This document shows, piece after piece, positions 42,770 through 53,755 of a stretch of 64,000 bases of DNA. This stretch comes from Aradus depressus (lineage: Eukaryota > Arthropoda > Insecta > Hemiptera > Aradidae): assembly GCA_963662175.1 (NCBI GenBank), contig OY759214.1:97178115-97242114 (forward strand), written 5' to 3'. The notes beneath the pieces are model-generated. The model searched no databases. It was not told the DNA's origin and saw only the letters and a list, made by a program, of their open reading frames with translations. The position numbers and the translations under genes are program-made. Each line of letters opens with the position of its first letter. Within the stretch, counting starts at the first letter, position 1.

Positions 42770-43190
42770 AGCTCTACGGAGTATAGGGGAAGTTATTTAA
42801 TCAGTCAGAAATTCGATGCGGAGTTTTCAACAAAATTGCACATTTTCCGACCTCCAGATTTCAAATATGAAAAAAAAAAAAAAAAAAAAAAAGTATGTCT
42901 GTGAACATGATAACTACCAATAGAATGAATGTATGAACATGAAATGTTATACGTATGACCGAAACCCCATAAGGGCAACTTCTATCGATTCTCAGCCAAA
43001 TCAGTCCAAAGAGAAGGGGGGCTCAGCTCAAAAACCTCAACAACTGCCAATGAAAAGAATGTATCGATACAAAATTTAGAATGAGGATTTAAGAATCCCA
43101 ATGTCAACCATTGAATATTCGCGGAATCGGTCGACTGGCGGAGGGTTGAGGAAAAAGTGAATTGATTAATTCATTCTGTGAAAGTATGAC
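42770..43190 (+). repeat. Family A copy
   Basis: Left end CAGCTCTACGGAGTATAGGGGAAG, internal units with CCAATAGAATGAATGTATGA and CCAATGAAAAGAATGTATCG, and the GAATTGATTAATTCATTCTGTG right block. Confidence 0.8.
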
Positions 43191-43252
43191 TTTTTTTTTC
43201 TTTATTGGTGTTTGGAGAAGAGTACTTCATGTTAAATAAGTAACGGGTATAT

Positions 43253-43308
43253 TTTTATTTCCACCACAAATGGTGTGAAGTAAATAAACACTTGTGGTGG
43301 AAATAAAA
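43253..43308. repeat. Perfect 17-bp inverted repeat
   Basis: TTTTATTTCCACCACAA (43253-43269) and its exact inverse (43292-43308) surround a 22-nt loop. Confidence 0.9.
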
Positions 43309-43374
43309 CAAATGTTAGACTAACACCTGGTGGGTACTTATGGAACTTAATGTCTTTTAAGGGTCTACTTCCCC

Positions 43375-43490
43375 AGATATAGGGAATGTTATAAAACCGG
43401 TCAGGAATTCCATGTTCAGTTATCACCCCCAGATTCCAAAAATGAAAAAAAAAAATCGTCTGTCTGCGATAGCTCCCGATAGAATGAATT
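43375..43490 (+). repeat. Family A left-end fragment
   Basis: CCCCAGATATAGGGAATGTTAT, ACCGGTCAGGAATTCCATG and GCTCCCGATAGAATGAATTC. Confidence 0.65.
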
Positions 43491-44198
43491 CAAAATTAAA
43501 ATTAAAATTTTTTTATTGTTATCACATTGAAAAATGTATTACAAAAGTCAGTCTTAAGAACATTGTACAGAATATTACATAATAATGACGTACCATTGCC
43601 GCCAGAAGACAATATGTGGTTTGGATACCATGTTAAAGTTGAAAATTACAGTAGAACATGAAAGCTTTTCCCATTTTTTAAAAACTGTCTTGCCACCATT
43701 TTTTTTTTTTTTGTTTTTGGGCATGGGGAGCTATTATGATGAAAGCAGCACTTGCACCAGCAGCAGTCGTTAATTTCATTTTTACTTCAAAACTGAGTTT
43801 GGTTTGGTCACGCAACTGGTTTTGGTTTAGACGCGCAACACTGTTGAAAACATGTATGCAGATGCAAGTTGCTGTGCCCAACAAATATGTTGCCAACATC
43901 CGTCAACGCTTTACCAACATTCTGTACTTTACCTTTAAAAATAATCCAAGTCGCAAATGAGTTTACGCGAACAACCAGAGATTGACCATACCGGTAAATC
44001 AAACTCAATTAATAGAAATAGGGTTGAGTGTATTGGTAACAGAATACAGAAGGTGTTACCTTGGAAACCCTAGACGGGACCTGAAAATTGGAAGAAGCGG
44101 CAAGGTACAATAATACACACATTTAATAGGTACTAAATTAAACATCACATTCAACGTATACAATTAGGGATCCTAGTTGCGCGTTTTTTATAAATAAA
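43491..44198. other. Unassigned, apparently low-copy sequence
   Basis: No family or splice-bounded coding frame recognised. Confidence 0.35.
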
Positions 44199-44456
44199 AT
44201 GTTTTTTGTCAAAGAAGAATTTTCCCGCAATAGCGTTCCTTACAAAATCAAACTGTTAAAGAATGCGTGGTATGTAGTCAATATAAAATCGTCAGAGATA
44301 GCTGATTTCAATTTGCGCAACATAAATAAAGACTTAGACAACTTACCCAGGAGACACACAATACGAGTGTTTCAGTTAAGTTTTTCATCTATTGAGATTT
44401 CAAGAAAATTTATTACTTCGTGGTCCAGAGAATTATCAGCCACTGAATTGAAGTGA
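44199..44456 (+). CDS. Unidentified 85-codon ORF
   Basis: ATG to TGA, beginning MFFVKEEFSRNSVPYKIKLL. The composition is balanced (Lys, Ser, Ile, Arg) rather than the Phe/Lys bias of random AT-rich frames, and no homopolymer lies in it. No domain was recognised, no neighbours belong to it, and there is no repeat copy in this window. It may be chance or an exon-like remnant. Confidence 0.2.
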   Translation: MFFVKEEFSRNSVPYKIKLLKNAWYVVNIKSSEIADFNLRNINKDLDNLPRRHTIRVFQLSFSSIEISRKFITSWSRELSATELK

Positions 44457-44616
44457 ATAGTTAATTCCTGGCTCTTAACATTATTGAGGCTTGTTACTGT
44501 CACTCCAGTTTTTCATTATTTGGCAATATTCGGAGGCTCTTGTATGAATTGTCCCCATAAGGACGACACCTGTCAATTTTCAGGAGTCTGTCCAGGGGAG
44601 GAGGGTTTAGACGGAG

Positions 44617-44712
44617 AAGGCACCCACCCCCTACCCTATGTGAATAAAAAATTAAGGTAGGCAAAATTCAGGACTCCCATAGCGGCAAAAGAGTGCTCTG
44701 GTTGTATATACA
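44617..44712 (+). mobile_element. SINE family 1 body fragment
   Basis: CCTACCCTATGTGAATAAAAAATTAAGGTAGGCAAAATTCAGGACTCCCATAG, then GAGTGCTCTGGT. Confidence 0.75.
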
Positions 44713-45056
44713 ACTTTGAGGTTGAAGAAAGTAATTATTAGACATATAACTTCCACTATTCTTAATATAGTTGAGGAAGTAAAAATGACACCCCTGGAGG
44801 AAATGCCGGAAAAAACAAGGAACTTTCCGAGCCTGGAAAATTGAAAACTCGGTTACTGGAAGGTAGATCTGTAATTAGTTGAGACCCATCAACTAAACCG
44901 GATCCAGATTCTCCATATCGGATTTATTGACAACCCCCACTCTGCTCTACAAATCACATTAAATCCATCTCTCATACTACCCCGTATGAATTATTAAAAT
45001 TTTGTAGGTCATCAAGGTGTAAAATATTACTTGATAATAAAAAAAAAAAAAAATAG

Positions 45057-45775
45057 TCAAAGACAATGCTCAGCACATATTAATCAACTGAGTTTTTGTT
45101 CTCTCTTCAAAACCAATTGGCTGTTTGGGCTAAAAATCAATAGTTGACTTCTGTCGTATTGATTACTAAATTTAATGTCGAAACATTCATTATATCGATA
45201 GTTATTAGATTTTTTGTGATAATCCTTTCCTCCTCTCTCTTTCTTTTGGGCGATTTGGCTGAAAATCAATAGGTGTAAGATGTAAGCCTTATGATGGTTT
45301 GAATTTAAAATATACAATTTCATGCCATTCATTACTTTGGCACTTAATTGTTTCTTTGTTGCTGAGCACCCCGTAATACTCCCCTTCTCTGTGACCTATT
45401 TGGCTGAAACTCATTAGAGATATTCCCCCCCCCCCATTTTATGTAGTATAGGGAAAGTTATGTAAGCAGTGAAGAAAATGGATGTTAAGTTTTCTTCTAG
45501 TTTTTCTCTAGTTTCTCTAGTCTGTGAACACGATAACTCCCGATAGAATGAATCACATAAAAACGACACCTATTCATTTTCAGAAAAATTGTCCATACGG
45601 AAATTGGGGAAAAGGGGGGCTATATATATAACTGCCGATGTAATTAATGTTTTGACACCAAATTAAGTACAAGGATTTATAAGTCAACATTTGATTTTTA
45701 GCACAGTCGATTGGACTCAGCAGATTAATTCCAGCTGGTGAAGTACTTTGTCGGTGATCCACCGACCACCTTTTC
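45057..45775. repeat. Family A head-to-head pair
   Basis: A reverse copy at 45057-45445 (AAACCAATTGGCTGTTTGGG, GGCGATTTGGCTGAAAATCAATAGGTG) is followed by a forward copy at 45446-45775 (TGTAGTATAGGGAAAGTTATG, CTCCCGATAGAATGAATC, right end GTCGGTGATCCACCGACCACC). Confidence 0.78.
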
Positions 45776-45782
45776 TTTTTTA

Positions 45783-45987
45783 AGTTGTGTCAAAAGTGTA
45801 AAGTGAACCAGTTGCCTCGGTTCTTTGAACCGGTTTCAGTCGAATGTTCTTTAATTCTGTCTTTAAAGCTTCGGCCAGTCTGTCCAATATACAATAGCTT
45901 GCTTGTCGCGCAGTGAAGACTATATATTCCAATTTTGTTCTCAATTTCAGTTTTGTCCCAACCTCTAAGCACAGGTTCAAAGGACAT
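45783..45987 (-). pseudogene. Penelope-like element GIY-YIG endonuclease fragment
   Basis: The minus frame encodes NKIGIYSLHCATSKLLYIGQ, then TGRSFKDRIKEH. The pairing of GIY with YIGQTGR and a following basic helix is the signature of the GIY-YIG endonuclease at the C-terminus of Penelope-like retroelements. The Cys in the spacer between GIY and YIG also fits that family. Upstream the frame is open for only a few codons, and downstream it ends at a stop after NWFTLHF, so RT and linker are absent and the endonuclease is incomplete. It abuts a family A copy and a SINE scrap. It is direct evidence that Penelope-like elements exist in this genome. Confidence 0.8.
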
Positions 45988-45993
45988 TCTTTT

Positions 45994-46055
45994 ATGATGA
46001 CTTACGTCCTGGCATTAACCTCGAGGTAATATTGCCTACTACCGAAGTGCAATAT
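45994..46055 (-). mobile_element. SINE family 1 tail scrap
   Basis: TATGATGACTTACGTCCTGGCATTAACCTCGAGGTAATATTGCCTACTACC: the 3' tail of the SINE in reverse, diverged. Confidence 0.7.
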
Positions 46056-46696
46056 TGAATTTGTCTTTAAAGCAAAATTATAAGCATTAAAAACCAGGAG
46101 AAGGAAATTTAACAAAATGGGAAATTTCATAAAATGTAATGCTGCTAATATTTTATAACGAAAATCCCCTTTTGGATCTTATTTTGGCTGAGTTCCAGGA
46201 CTTCTCCCTTCCCTCAGTTTGGGGTGAATATTAACAGCTTTTCCAGGGAGACATTTCCCGAGCATTCAGGGTTATATTCACCCTTATTTTTATGAATATC
46301 AACTATAAAGTGCTCCCTTGATAGCCTCTGAACGACACCCAATGGCAATTTGTGGTACGACTCACCCCGTCTTCCCAACATGGGTGTAGAAAGAGCATTT
46401 TTGTTGTGGGGGCGAACTCAATCACACCAATTCCCCCCTCCCCGGTGATCACACCCTGTCTGTCAAACAAAAAAATTTAGCCGTTTTAAATAAAAATAAC
46501 ACTACATAATAATAATTAAACAACGGTAAGTAGAGTTTAAGAGTATATTGTACAGCTGGTGTGAGTAAAGCAGAGTTGAGCTATGTTCAGTTTATTGAAT
46601 ATGTAAATTGACGAAATTACAAAAGTTTATTAACTATTGCAAAGCTGCCTGGAATTATAGATTTGAGTTAGTTTCAGAATTTAATTATTAATAATA
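46056..46696. other. Unassigned, apparently low-copy sequence
   Basis: Nothing recognised; pyrimidine-rich patches at 46190-46450. Confidence 0.35.
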
Positions 46697-46710
46697 TATA
46701 AACAGGAAGA

Positions 46711-47060
46711 GAGGGCGCCGATAGCTCAGTGGTATGCGTGCTTGACTTCTGAGCTCAAGGTTGTGGGTTCGTAGCCCGACCGAGCCCCTAGTTTATTTTA
46801 TCTGGGAGGTAAAATAAACTTAAGCACGCCGTCCTTCGGATGGGACGTTAAAGCGATAGTCCTGAGCCTGTACGATGTCAGATACTCGTTAAAGACCTCT
46901 GCCCTAGGTGAATAAAAATTTAGGGTAGGCAAAATTTAGAACTCCCACAGTAGAGTCGGGCTCATGTCCACCAGAGTGACGATAGAGCGCTCTGGTAGTA
47001 GGCGATATGACCTCGTAGTTAAAGCCCGGGCATGAGTCATAAAACCAAACCAAACCAACC
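46711..47060 (+). mobile_element. SINE family 1 reference copy, full length, 14-bp target duplication
   Basis: TATAAACAGGAAGA at 46697-46710 is repeated perfectly at 47061-47074. Between them lies a complete 350-bp element. The tRNA-like head GAGGGCGCCGATAGCTCAGTGG has an A box (TAGCTCAGTGG), the stem CTTGA/TCAAG around CTTCTGAGC, and the B box region GTGGGTTCGTAGCCC. The body follows (TAGTTTATTTTATCTGGGAG, CGTCCTTCGGATGGGACGTT, CTGTACGATGTCAG), and the conserved tail CCCGGGCATGAGTCATAA ends in AACCAAACC repeats. It is a pol III-type, tRNA-derived SINE; which tRNA gave rise to it is unclear. Confidence 0.96.
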
Positions 47061-47169
47061 TATAAACAGGAAGATGTTTTTTTTTTTTGTTAGTTTTTTT
47101 AAAGGATCATTTAAGTTGATGTAATTTACTGCATATGTATTTGAATTATTTTATTTTTATTTTGTCACT

Positions 47170-47291
47170 TTTATATATGTGTATTATCGACTAGAAATAG
47201 AAGAGATAACCCCTCAGACGGTCAATTTGACCATGAGTATTGTCTGTCAATATTATTATTATTATAAATGTACATCTTTAAAAAGAAAAAG

Positions 47292-47334
<43 letters not shown>

Positions 47335-47335
47335 A
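47170..47335 (+). mobile_element. LINE 3' end with (TTA)n tail
   Basis: ACGGTCAATTTGACC, then AGAAATAAAGAC and about ten TTA/ATT units (47302-47332). A short-period microsatellite tail after AATAAA is typical of some LINE groups. Confidence 0.5.
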
Positions 47336-48340
47336 ACTAGTGTGGATAAGGGACTTATATCGCAAGAGGACAAAATGTTGAGGTCTTGTTTTTGCTCACA
47401 TCCACACGTGTTGCACATACGTTTTTTTTCCTACGACCGACTATTATAATAATAAATGGTTTTATAATTATTTATTATACCTTATCGGAGATTTGAGTCC
47501 TTCCCTTTCGTCTCAATTATTTTTTCCTTTTCAATAATTATTTTTTTCTTTTTTTAATTTGTTATACATTTTCGGAAGATTACTGTAGAGGCGAAACGAT
47601 ACTCTTGCCCCTACGACCTCAGGGAATCTACGCCTATACTTTTAACTATTCCAAAGGCAGTTGTTGTTATGTTCTTTAAACCATTCGTTCGGATCTGGTT
47701 TGAAGAGTGGTAACACACTCACTCCTATTCCCACTTATTTTTCTCCATTCTGATGATGTAGAATATGCAAAACCAGTTATAAAATAGAACGATCTTGAAC
47801 ATGAAGACAATAACTTTATTCACCTTATAAAGGAACATCCTGTAATATCGCTACTCATCCAAAATGACTATTATTTGTCAGTCAATTGGTGTTAGAGAGA
47901 GAGAGTAGAAACTTAGTTAGTTAATTAACTAAAAACGCGCAATAAACAAATGTTTTGATTAAATACATTAAACATTTTGATTGAAAGCGTTGATTGATAA
48001 CCAATTATTGATATATGTATATAAATAAATTTCCATTTAATATGCTCATACGGTGAATTAATGAGATGATTTTAAATTCTGGTTCAACCCTGATGAAACA
48101 CACAGTTAACTTAATTACAACAGTAATTACGTAATGCAGTTTGAGTGACAACGGTGATTGGGCCAGGTTCGTTAAATTCATTAAAGACCCGTTTTAATCG
48201 AGAGACATTAAAATTTAACAGGGAATGAACAAGTAACATTTTTACAATAAAAATTGATAAAAACAAATTAAATTCTTTATAAAGTAGCGCAAATAGACAA
48301 TAATGTTATATATTTTCTTTTTTGTTTAGAAATAAATAAA
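47336..48340. other. Unassigned AT-rich stretch
   Basis: No gene or named repeat recognised in 1 kb. Confidence 0.35.
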
Positions 48341-48344
48341 ATTT

Positions 48345-49670
48345 TTGGTGAATCACTTTGGCAATACTTCCCCAGCTTGAAACACCACTTGATCAATAAT
48401 ATGAAGGTGGCTGATGTAGTGAGAAGTGATTATTTCACAGGTTGTCAAAGGAGATGTAGTCTGACCTCTCACAGATTTTTTATTTGTATTAGCTAGCCGG
48501 CTTTTGAGGTTGCCCTCATCATCATGCAGTCTACAAAAGAAACCATCCTTAAGCAACAAAAACAAAAACCAAAAAACAGGTTCTCTTGGTAACAATCATA
48601 AAATATAAAGGCAACAAAAATTTAAATAAATATAAATACATTAAATTATAAAAAGTAACAAGTTGAGTTTGAAATAACCATACCTGATAAATATATTTTT
48701 TTTACCTAATTAAAATTTTTATAATAAAAATTAACTATAAATAAATAAAAATAAATTTTAAATTGTTAAAGGTTTTATTTATTTATAATTTATTTTTATT
48801 ATAGAAAATTTTAAATTTTATTTACTAAAACATTTTAATTAGGTAAAAAAAATGTATTTATCAAGTATGGTTATTTTTATAATTGGATGTATTTATATTT
48901 ATTTAAATCTTTGTTGCTTTTACATTTTATGATTGTTACCAAAATAACCTGTTTTTGGTTTTTGTTTTTGTTGCTTAAGGATATTTTCTTGTGTAAACTG
49001 CCTGATGAGGAGGGCAACCTCGAAAGCCGGCTAGATAATACAAATAAAAATTCTGTGAGAGGTCAGACTAAATCTTATTTGACAACCTGTGAAACCACTT
49101 GATCATTTTATTCGATAGTTGACTTAGAAAGGGACTTTTGAATCCACATACTAAAGTTCGTGTCATTAGATTCATAACATCGGTAGTTATAACGATTTTT
49201 GAATTTACAAATAAAATTTCGTGTCAATACATTCGTTACAAAAAAAAAAAAACTGTTCGTCTGTGAACTTACGATAACTTCCGATAGAATGAATGTATCG
49301 ACACGAAATATTATATGTGTATCATTCCAAAATCCTATTTAGACAACACCTATTGATTTTCAGTCAAATCGGTCAAAGGGAAGGAACTGCCGTTGTTATG
49401 AATGTATGGATATGACATTTTATATTTAAATTCAAAACTTCAATAAGACGGCACCTATTCATATTCCAAGAAACCGGCCGAAGGGCAAAAACCGTAATAA
49501 CTACCGACGTTATGAATATATCGTTACAAAATTTAGTAGGAGAATTCAGAGACTCCGTTCAAAATTTATGTATTTAAGTCAGCTATTGATGTTTTAGATC
49601 AAACGGTCGATTGACATTGGAAGAGGGATCAAAAACTTAATTGATTAATAAATAATCGTCCGACGACTTT
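48345..49670. repeat. Family A head-to-head pair carrying an E foldback
   Basis: The reverse arm begins GGTGAATCACTTTGGCAATACTTCCCC at 48349, is interrupted at 48396-49093, and resumes TTTTATTCGATAGTTGAC. The forward arm has CTTCCGATAGAATGAATGTATCG at about 49275-49298 and later units to about 49660. Confidence 0.75.
48396..49093. mobile_element. Penelope-like foldback E2 with 12-bp target duplication
   Basis: ACCACTTGATCA at 48384-48395 and 49094-49105 flank the element. Its two arms, about 330 bp each, are inverted and meet in an AT-rich centre. Each arm has, in outward order, TTGACAACCTGTGAAA, GAGAGGTCAGACTA, the AGCCGGCTAG(C/A)TAATA segment, the CTGATGA(T/G)GAGGGCAACCTCGAAAGCC hairpin and GGTTTTTGTTTTTGTTGCTTAAGG. 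Confidence 0.88.
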
Positions 49671-50099
49671 CATCATGAATATGATAACATGTTCATTAGT
49701 GAGTGGTGAATTATTTCAACATCATCTGTGAAGTGTTCTAATGAACCTTTGAAACAAAAAATGGTGGCTTGCCACAGAGAAGGAATATAAGCTTATTCCA
49801 GAAAATACAAATATCTCAATCCCTTTCCTGTGAAAAGTCGGCTTTCCTCTCATTAGGTTGGAATTTTAAGCAGTTTCCATCCTGGCTCTGCGAGTTTTTT
49901 TCGCATTTCTCTGTCACCTTCTACTCTTTCGCGAACCAGGTGATGTTCATTTTACAATGTATGGAAGGTTTTTTTCTGAATTTGATTATGTCAGGGTAGG
50001 CAAACGTCTGTAACAAAAAAAAAAAAATCAGATATTTTGGAAAAGGCCTTCGTGTTTTATTTACATATTTTCAATGAAAAATGATTCGTCATATGTAAG
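49671..50099. other. Unassigned spacer
   Basis: Nothing recognised. Confidence 0.35.
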
Positions 50100-50565
50100 T
50101 GCGAGTCCGGGCTAGTCCTGGAGCAGGAGGTCTCTCTGCCATGCCCGCTTAAGGCGTCGTGGTGGATTTGTGGGGAGAGTGCTTATGGATAATTGCTTAA
50201 ATAAGTGAATTGGCGTGATGATGAAGTTTGTCGTGAAAATGTTGATGCCCATCCTGAAAACAGAAGGTAAAAATGGGATTCAAGTCATTATGCAATGTGA
50301 GATTGGAAACGTAAAATGAGGCATTGCCCTAGCGTAGTATAATGGATTGTTGTGACTCAAGAGGTATATTTAATTTTTTGGCTGATCCCCATATCTCGAT
50401 GCCGTAAGTCCAGATAGGTTTTATTATAGTGTTGTATATGTGAAGTTTGTTTTCTTGCGATAAACATCGATTGTGGTCCGATGATTTATTTCAGTAGTTC
50501 AAATCGTCTTCTGAGCTCTGTGCGTTTCAGTCCGATGTTGTCCAAGTCAAGCCTCTATCTCCTAT
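50100..50565 (-). pseudogene. Jockey-type LINE ORF2 C-terminal fragment
   Basis: Decayed relative of 40477-41163: CTAGTCCTGGAGCAGG, CCATGCCCGCTTAAGGCGTCGTGG, GAGATTGGAAACGTAAAATG and CCCCATATCTCGATGCCGTAAGTCCAG are shared, with several indels. Both ends are truncated by neighbouring repeats. Confidence 0.82.
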
Positions 50566-50569
50566 CAAG

Positions 50570-50790
50570 GTTCCTTATTTAAATCGTGAATATATGTCCT
50601 CAGATTTGAGATCAATTCGACGAACATTATAACGCCTAAAACAATGAAAAAAAAAAAAATTTCATAAGAGATATTTCAAAATAGTAATGTTAAAATTGTA
50701 TGGCTTAGCAACGAGATATAAAATTTAATTTGTATTCGTAGTTTTATCAGAAATTATAAGAATGAAGAAAAAAAATAAACATCATTATAT
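50570..50790 (+). repeat. Family B interior
   Basis: ATATGTCCTCAGATTTGAGATCAATTCGACGAACATTATAACGCC and TTTCATAAGAGATATTTC match copies at 2.9, 22.5 and 28.5 kb. Confidence 0.65.
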
Positions 50791-51026
50791 GTGATGTGGC
50801 CTTTACACGACTCTCTTATACCAACTATGTTTTTACAAATCACACGACTGCCCCTCCCCTTCTTAAAATCATTTCATACTGGCATATTACCTACTCTGAG
50901 AATTACGCTGACATATGTTAACTCATTACTTTCATATACCCAGTAATGCCAGTATGAAATGATTTTGAGAGGGGATCTGTAGTAAGCGTGGTTGGTATAT
51001 GAAAGTTCTGTAATGGCCTCATCACA
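50791..51026. mobile_element. Family B terminal foldback (MITE-like)
   Basis: The left arm GTGATGTGGCCTTTACACGA...CTTATACCAAC...CAAAATCATTTCATACTGGCAT is matched in inverse by ATGCCAGTATGAAATGATTTTGAGAGGGG...GTTGGTATATGAAAGTTCTGTAATGGCCTCATCAC. Arms are about 95 bp and the central spacer about 45 bp. Confidence 0.82.
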
Positions 51027-51469
51027 AGTGGGACTGTACAGTTTAGATTTTTGAAACCCTGGCTATTAATGACGGCGATCCCCCTTGGCTTTAATAGCAA
51101 GAGTAGTTCGTTATCTCCACCTAGGTTATTCCAAGGTTAATTATTCTTCAACCTAAGAAATAATTCTTCAATCTCCATGAAAAAAGGGGCAAATCCGTGA
51201 CGAAAATACTAACTAGACTTCTCGAAGCAATTTAAGGTTTCCCTAATCTCCCGAGAGTGACGACACAACATCCCCCAGAACCCAAATTAGAGCTGCGTGG
51301 GAGGCTATTTGTCTTCTGTTGACCGGTTAGTTGAGTGGTTCTTAAACGGGGGTGTAACCCCCTCCCGGGAGGTAATAGACATTCTAGGGGAGGAGTGCCT
51401 CTCATCTTTAAATTGTTTTGTCCATATTTCACAAACATACACAAAATTATATACATACGAGTTGTCAAC
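51027..51469. other. Unassigned spacer
   Basis: No gene or repeat family recognised. Confidence 0.3.
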
Positions 51470-52090
51470 TTCTAAGTTGAGGAACTCGGACATATTGTGG
51501 AATTTGTAATAAATAAATAAAACAAACTAATTTTTTTTAATATTGTCTATTCCACTAAAGATATTTATAAAAATAAAGCTGCCGGTTTTGGCCTCACACC
51601 ATCGTCAGGTCTAGTTATGAACTAAGTCAGTTTGCGAAGTGCGACCCCTCCAATACATCTCTGGTGAAAGGTGCCACTTCAATTAGGGAATCCTCCGATT
51701 TTACCGTTAGCTACTTCATGAAATATTTGGCAAAACACTAATTTTTCTTCTTAATTTACATAAAATAACATTCTTTGACTAATAAGTAAAGAATAAAACT
51801 AAAAAACCATAACAGATAATAACACCGGTTCTATTTCCACATTTATCTATGTTTGTTATTATCTGTTATTAATACAGGTTGTTATCTGTCATGATTTTTT
51901 AGTTTTATTCTTTACTTATTAGTCAAAGAATGTTATTTTATGTAAATCAAGAAAAATTAGTGTTTTGCCAAATATTTCATGATATAACTAAACCTGACGA
52001 TGGTGTGAGGCCGAAATCGGTAGTTTTATTTTTATAAATATCTTTAGTGGATGACAATATTTCAAAAAATAAGTTTGTTTTATTTATTTA
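51470..52090. mobile_element. D foldback element
   Basis: The left arm GAACTCGGACATATTGTGG...TATTGTCTATTCCACTAAAGATATTTATAAAAATAAAGCTGCCGGTTTTGGCCTCACACCATCGTCAGG, and further in ATGAAATATTTGGCAAAACACTAATTTTTC...GTAAAGAATAAAACTAAAAAACC, are mirrored by 51850-52090. A 100-bp insert (about 51625-51720) is present only in the left arm. Arms total about 220-230 bp. Confidence 0.85.
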
Positions 52091-52962
52091 TACGAGTTGT
52101 GTTCAAAAAATAACGGGAATTTTTGGTTTTTGAAAAGAATGTTATTTATTCATCTATATCAATGTTACCTACCCCCTTCAAAATAGTCCCCATTAGATAT
52201 TATACACTTATGCCAGCGCTTCTTCCAATCCCCGAAACACTTCTGGAACTCGATCTTTGCTCTCTCAGCGATGCGCTTTTAATCTCATCTATGCTTGTGA
52301 AACGACGGCCCTTTAAGGTTCTCTTTATTGTTGGGAACAGAAAAAAGTCACACGGAGCCATGTCTGGCGAAAATAGAGGCTGGAGCACTATAAAAGTGTT
52401 GTTTTTGGCCAAAAAGTCACGAACAAGCCATGAATTGTTTCGCCACAAACCTAGGCGTTTTTTTCGGATTGCTTCACGCAAACGGCGTTGCACTTTTAGG
52501 TAGTACTCCTTATTGATTGTTTGACCTTGTGGCAAAAACTCATGGTGCACTATGTCGTTAAAATCAAAAAACACAGTGAGCATGCATGACCTTCACATTC
52601 GACCGCACTTGTCGAGCTTTTTTCGTTTTCTTATACCACTCGTAAACCCTAGTTTTATTCATAGCAGACTCACCAAAAGCAATATTTAACATTTCTAAAA
52701 CTCTGCTGCACTTTATTTTATTCTTATAGAAACATTTAATGCAAATTCTCTGATCCATTTTGTAAACAAATAAATAATCGCCGATCGTACCAAAACACAT
52801 GTAACCTCTTTAACAGCTGACATCAGACTAAACATCCAGTTTGGCTAACAATGTACAGAAACTTTTCAGACATGTTTACCAAAACAACGAAAAAATCGAG
52901 CGAATAAGACTAACAACCTGCGAAATTACAAAATTCCCGTTACTTTCTGAACATACCTATTA
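52091..52962 (-). mobile_element. Internally deleted mariner element
   Basis: TIRs read GTGTTCAAAAAATAACGGGA at the left and, inverted, ATGTTCAGAAAGTAACGGGA at the right, each next to TA. Total 872 bp against about 1.3 kb for complete mariners. The left TIR abuts the D foldback directly. Confidence 0.9.
52200..52758 (-). pseudogene. mariner transposase, deleted and frameshifted
   Basis: The start MDQRICIKCFYKNKIKCSRV at 52758 and GESAMNKTRVYEWYK are the N-terminal helix-turn-helix region. The frame then jumps to KKARQVRSNVKV, with a large deletion that removes the second HTH, the linker and the first catalytic Asp. After a frameshift near 52575 come HHEFLPQGQTINKEYYLKV and LWRNNSW, followed directly by LVRDFLAKNN. 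The HHDN segment with the second catalytic Asp is missing. SPDMAPCDFFLFP keeps the third Asp. With two of three DD34D residues gone it cannot catalyse transposition. Target capture by another mariner through the intact-looking TIRs is possible. Confidence 0.92.
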
Positions 52963-53184
52963 CATACACAAACTTTGTCATATTGTAGTAGAAAACAATA
53001 ACATCTTATACGTTCATGTTTGTCCAATAAAACCGTCGGCCTCTTTCGCACAAAATTAAACAATAGCAAAGGTTGACTTTCTGGAAGTGTGCTGTGACTT
53101 CCTCCCTCCACCCCGCCACCCCTGTTACAGTATGATTTATCTCGTTTTAATTTTTTTCTTGTTTGTTTGTTTTTTATTTAATAT
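52963..53184. other. Unassigned spacer
   Basis: Nothing recognised. Confidence 0.3.
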
Positions 53185-53410
53185 CTGAAGATGGACGTTG
53201 ATTACTGATTTTGAACTAAATCGGTCAAAGGGAAAGAGGCAGTTAACTCAAAAACTCTTCTAACTGTCAATGTATCTTGTTCAAAGAATGCATCAACATG
53301 AAATTTATATGATGATTCAAAAGTGGCCTAATCAGGTTCAGAGGAAGAGCAAAACTTAGTAAATTAATTCGCGCTGGGGAAGTACATAGGTGATTCACCG
53401 ATGAATTTTT
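53185..53410 (+). repeat. Family A right part
   Basis: CTGAAGATGGACGTTGATTACTGATTTTGAACTAAATCGGTC and the right end GGGGAAGTACATAGGTGATTCACCGATG. Confidence 0.7.
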
Positions 53411-53681
53411 TCCTTGCAAGATAGGCTAAACAAGAATGATAATTAATAGCCTGCTTGGATAGGCCGATATCAGAGACGTGAGCCCATTGAATGTCGATAG
53501 ACAGCCTATAACACCAGTGGAGGTGAACAACAGTGTTATGCCTGTATGATTGCACCTGGGATGCAATTTGCATTTAATGCATACAAATGGCGTCATGTAT
53601 GTCGAGGAGGATGTCGACAATGCTGAAACAAACAAAAAATGTTGTCTGTTAAATTGTGGGTTCCTATCACACAATCAGCCA
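53411..53681. other. Unassigned spacer
   Basis: Nothing recognised. Confidence 0.3.
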
Positions 53682-53755
53682 TATGAAGCATAGGGGAAGT
53701 TATGTAATTGATAAAAAATTCGATGTTGAGTTTTCTCCGGGATTTCATATAAAAT
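53682..53755 (+). repeat. Family A left-end fragment
   Basis: CATATGAAGCATAGGGGAAGTTATGTAATTG and AAAATTCGATGTTGAGTTTTC. Confidence 0.75.
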
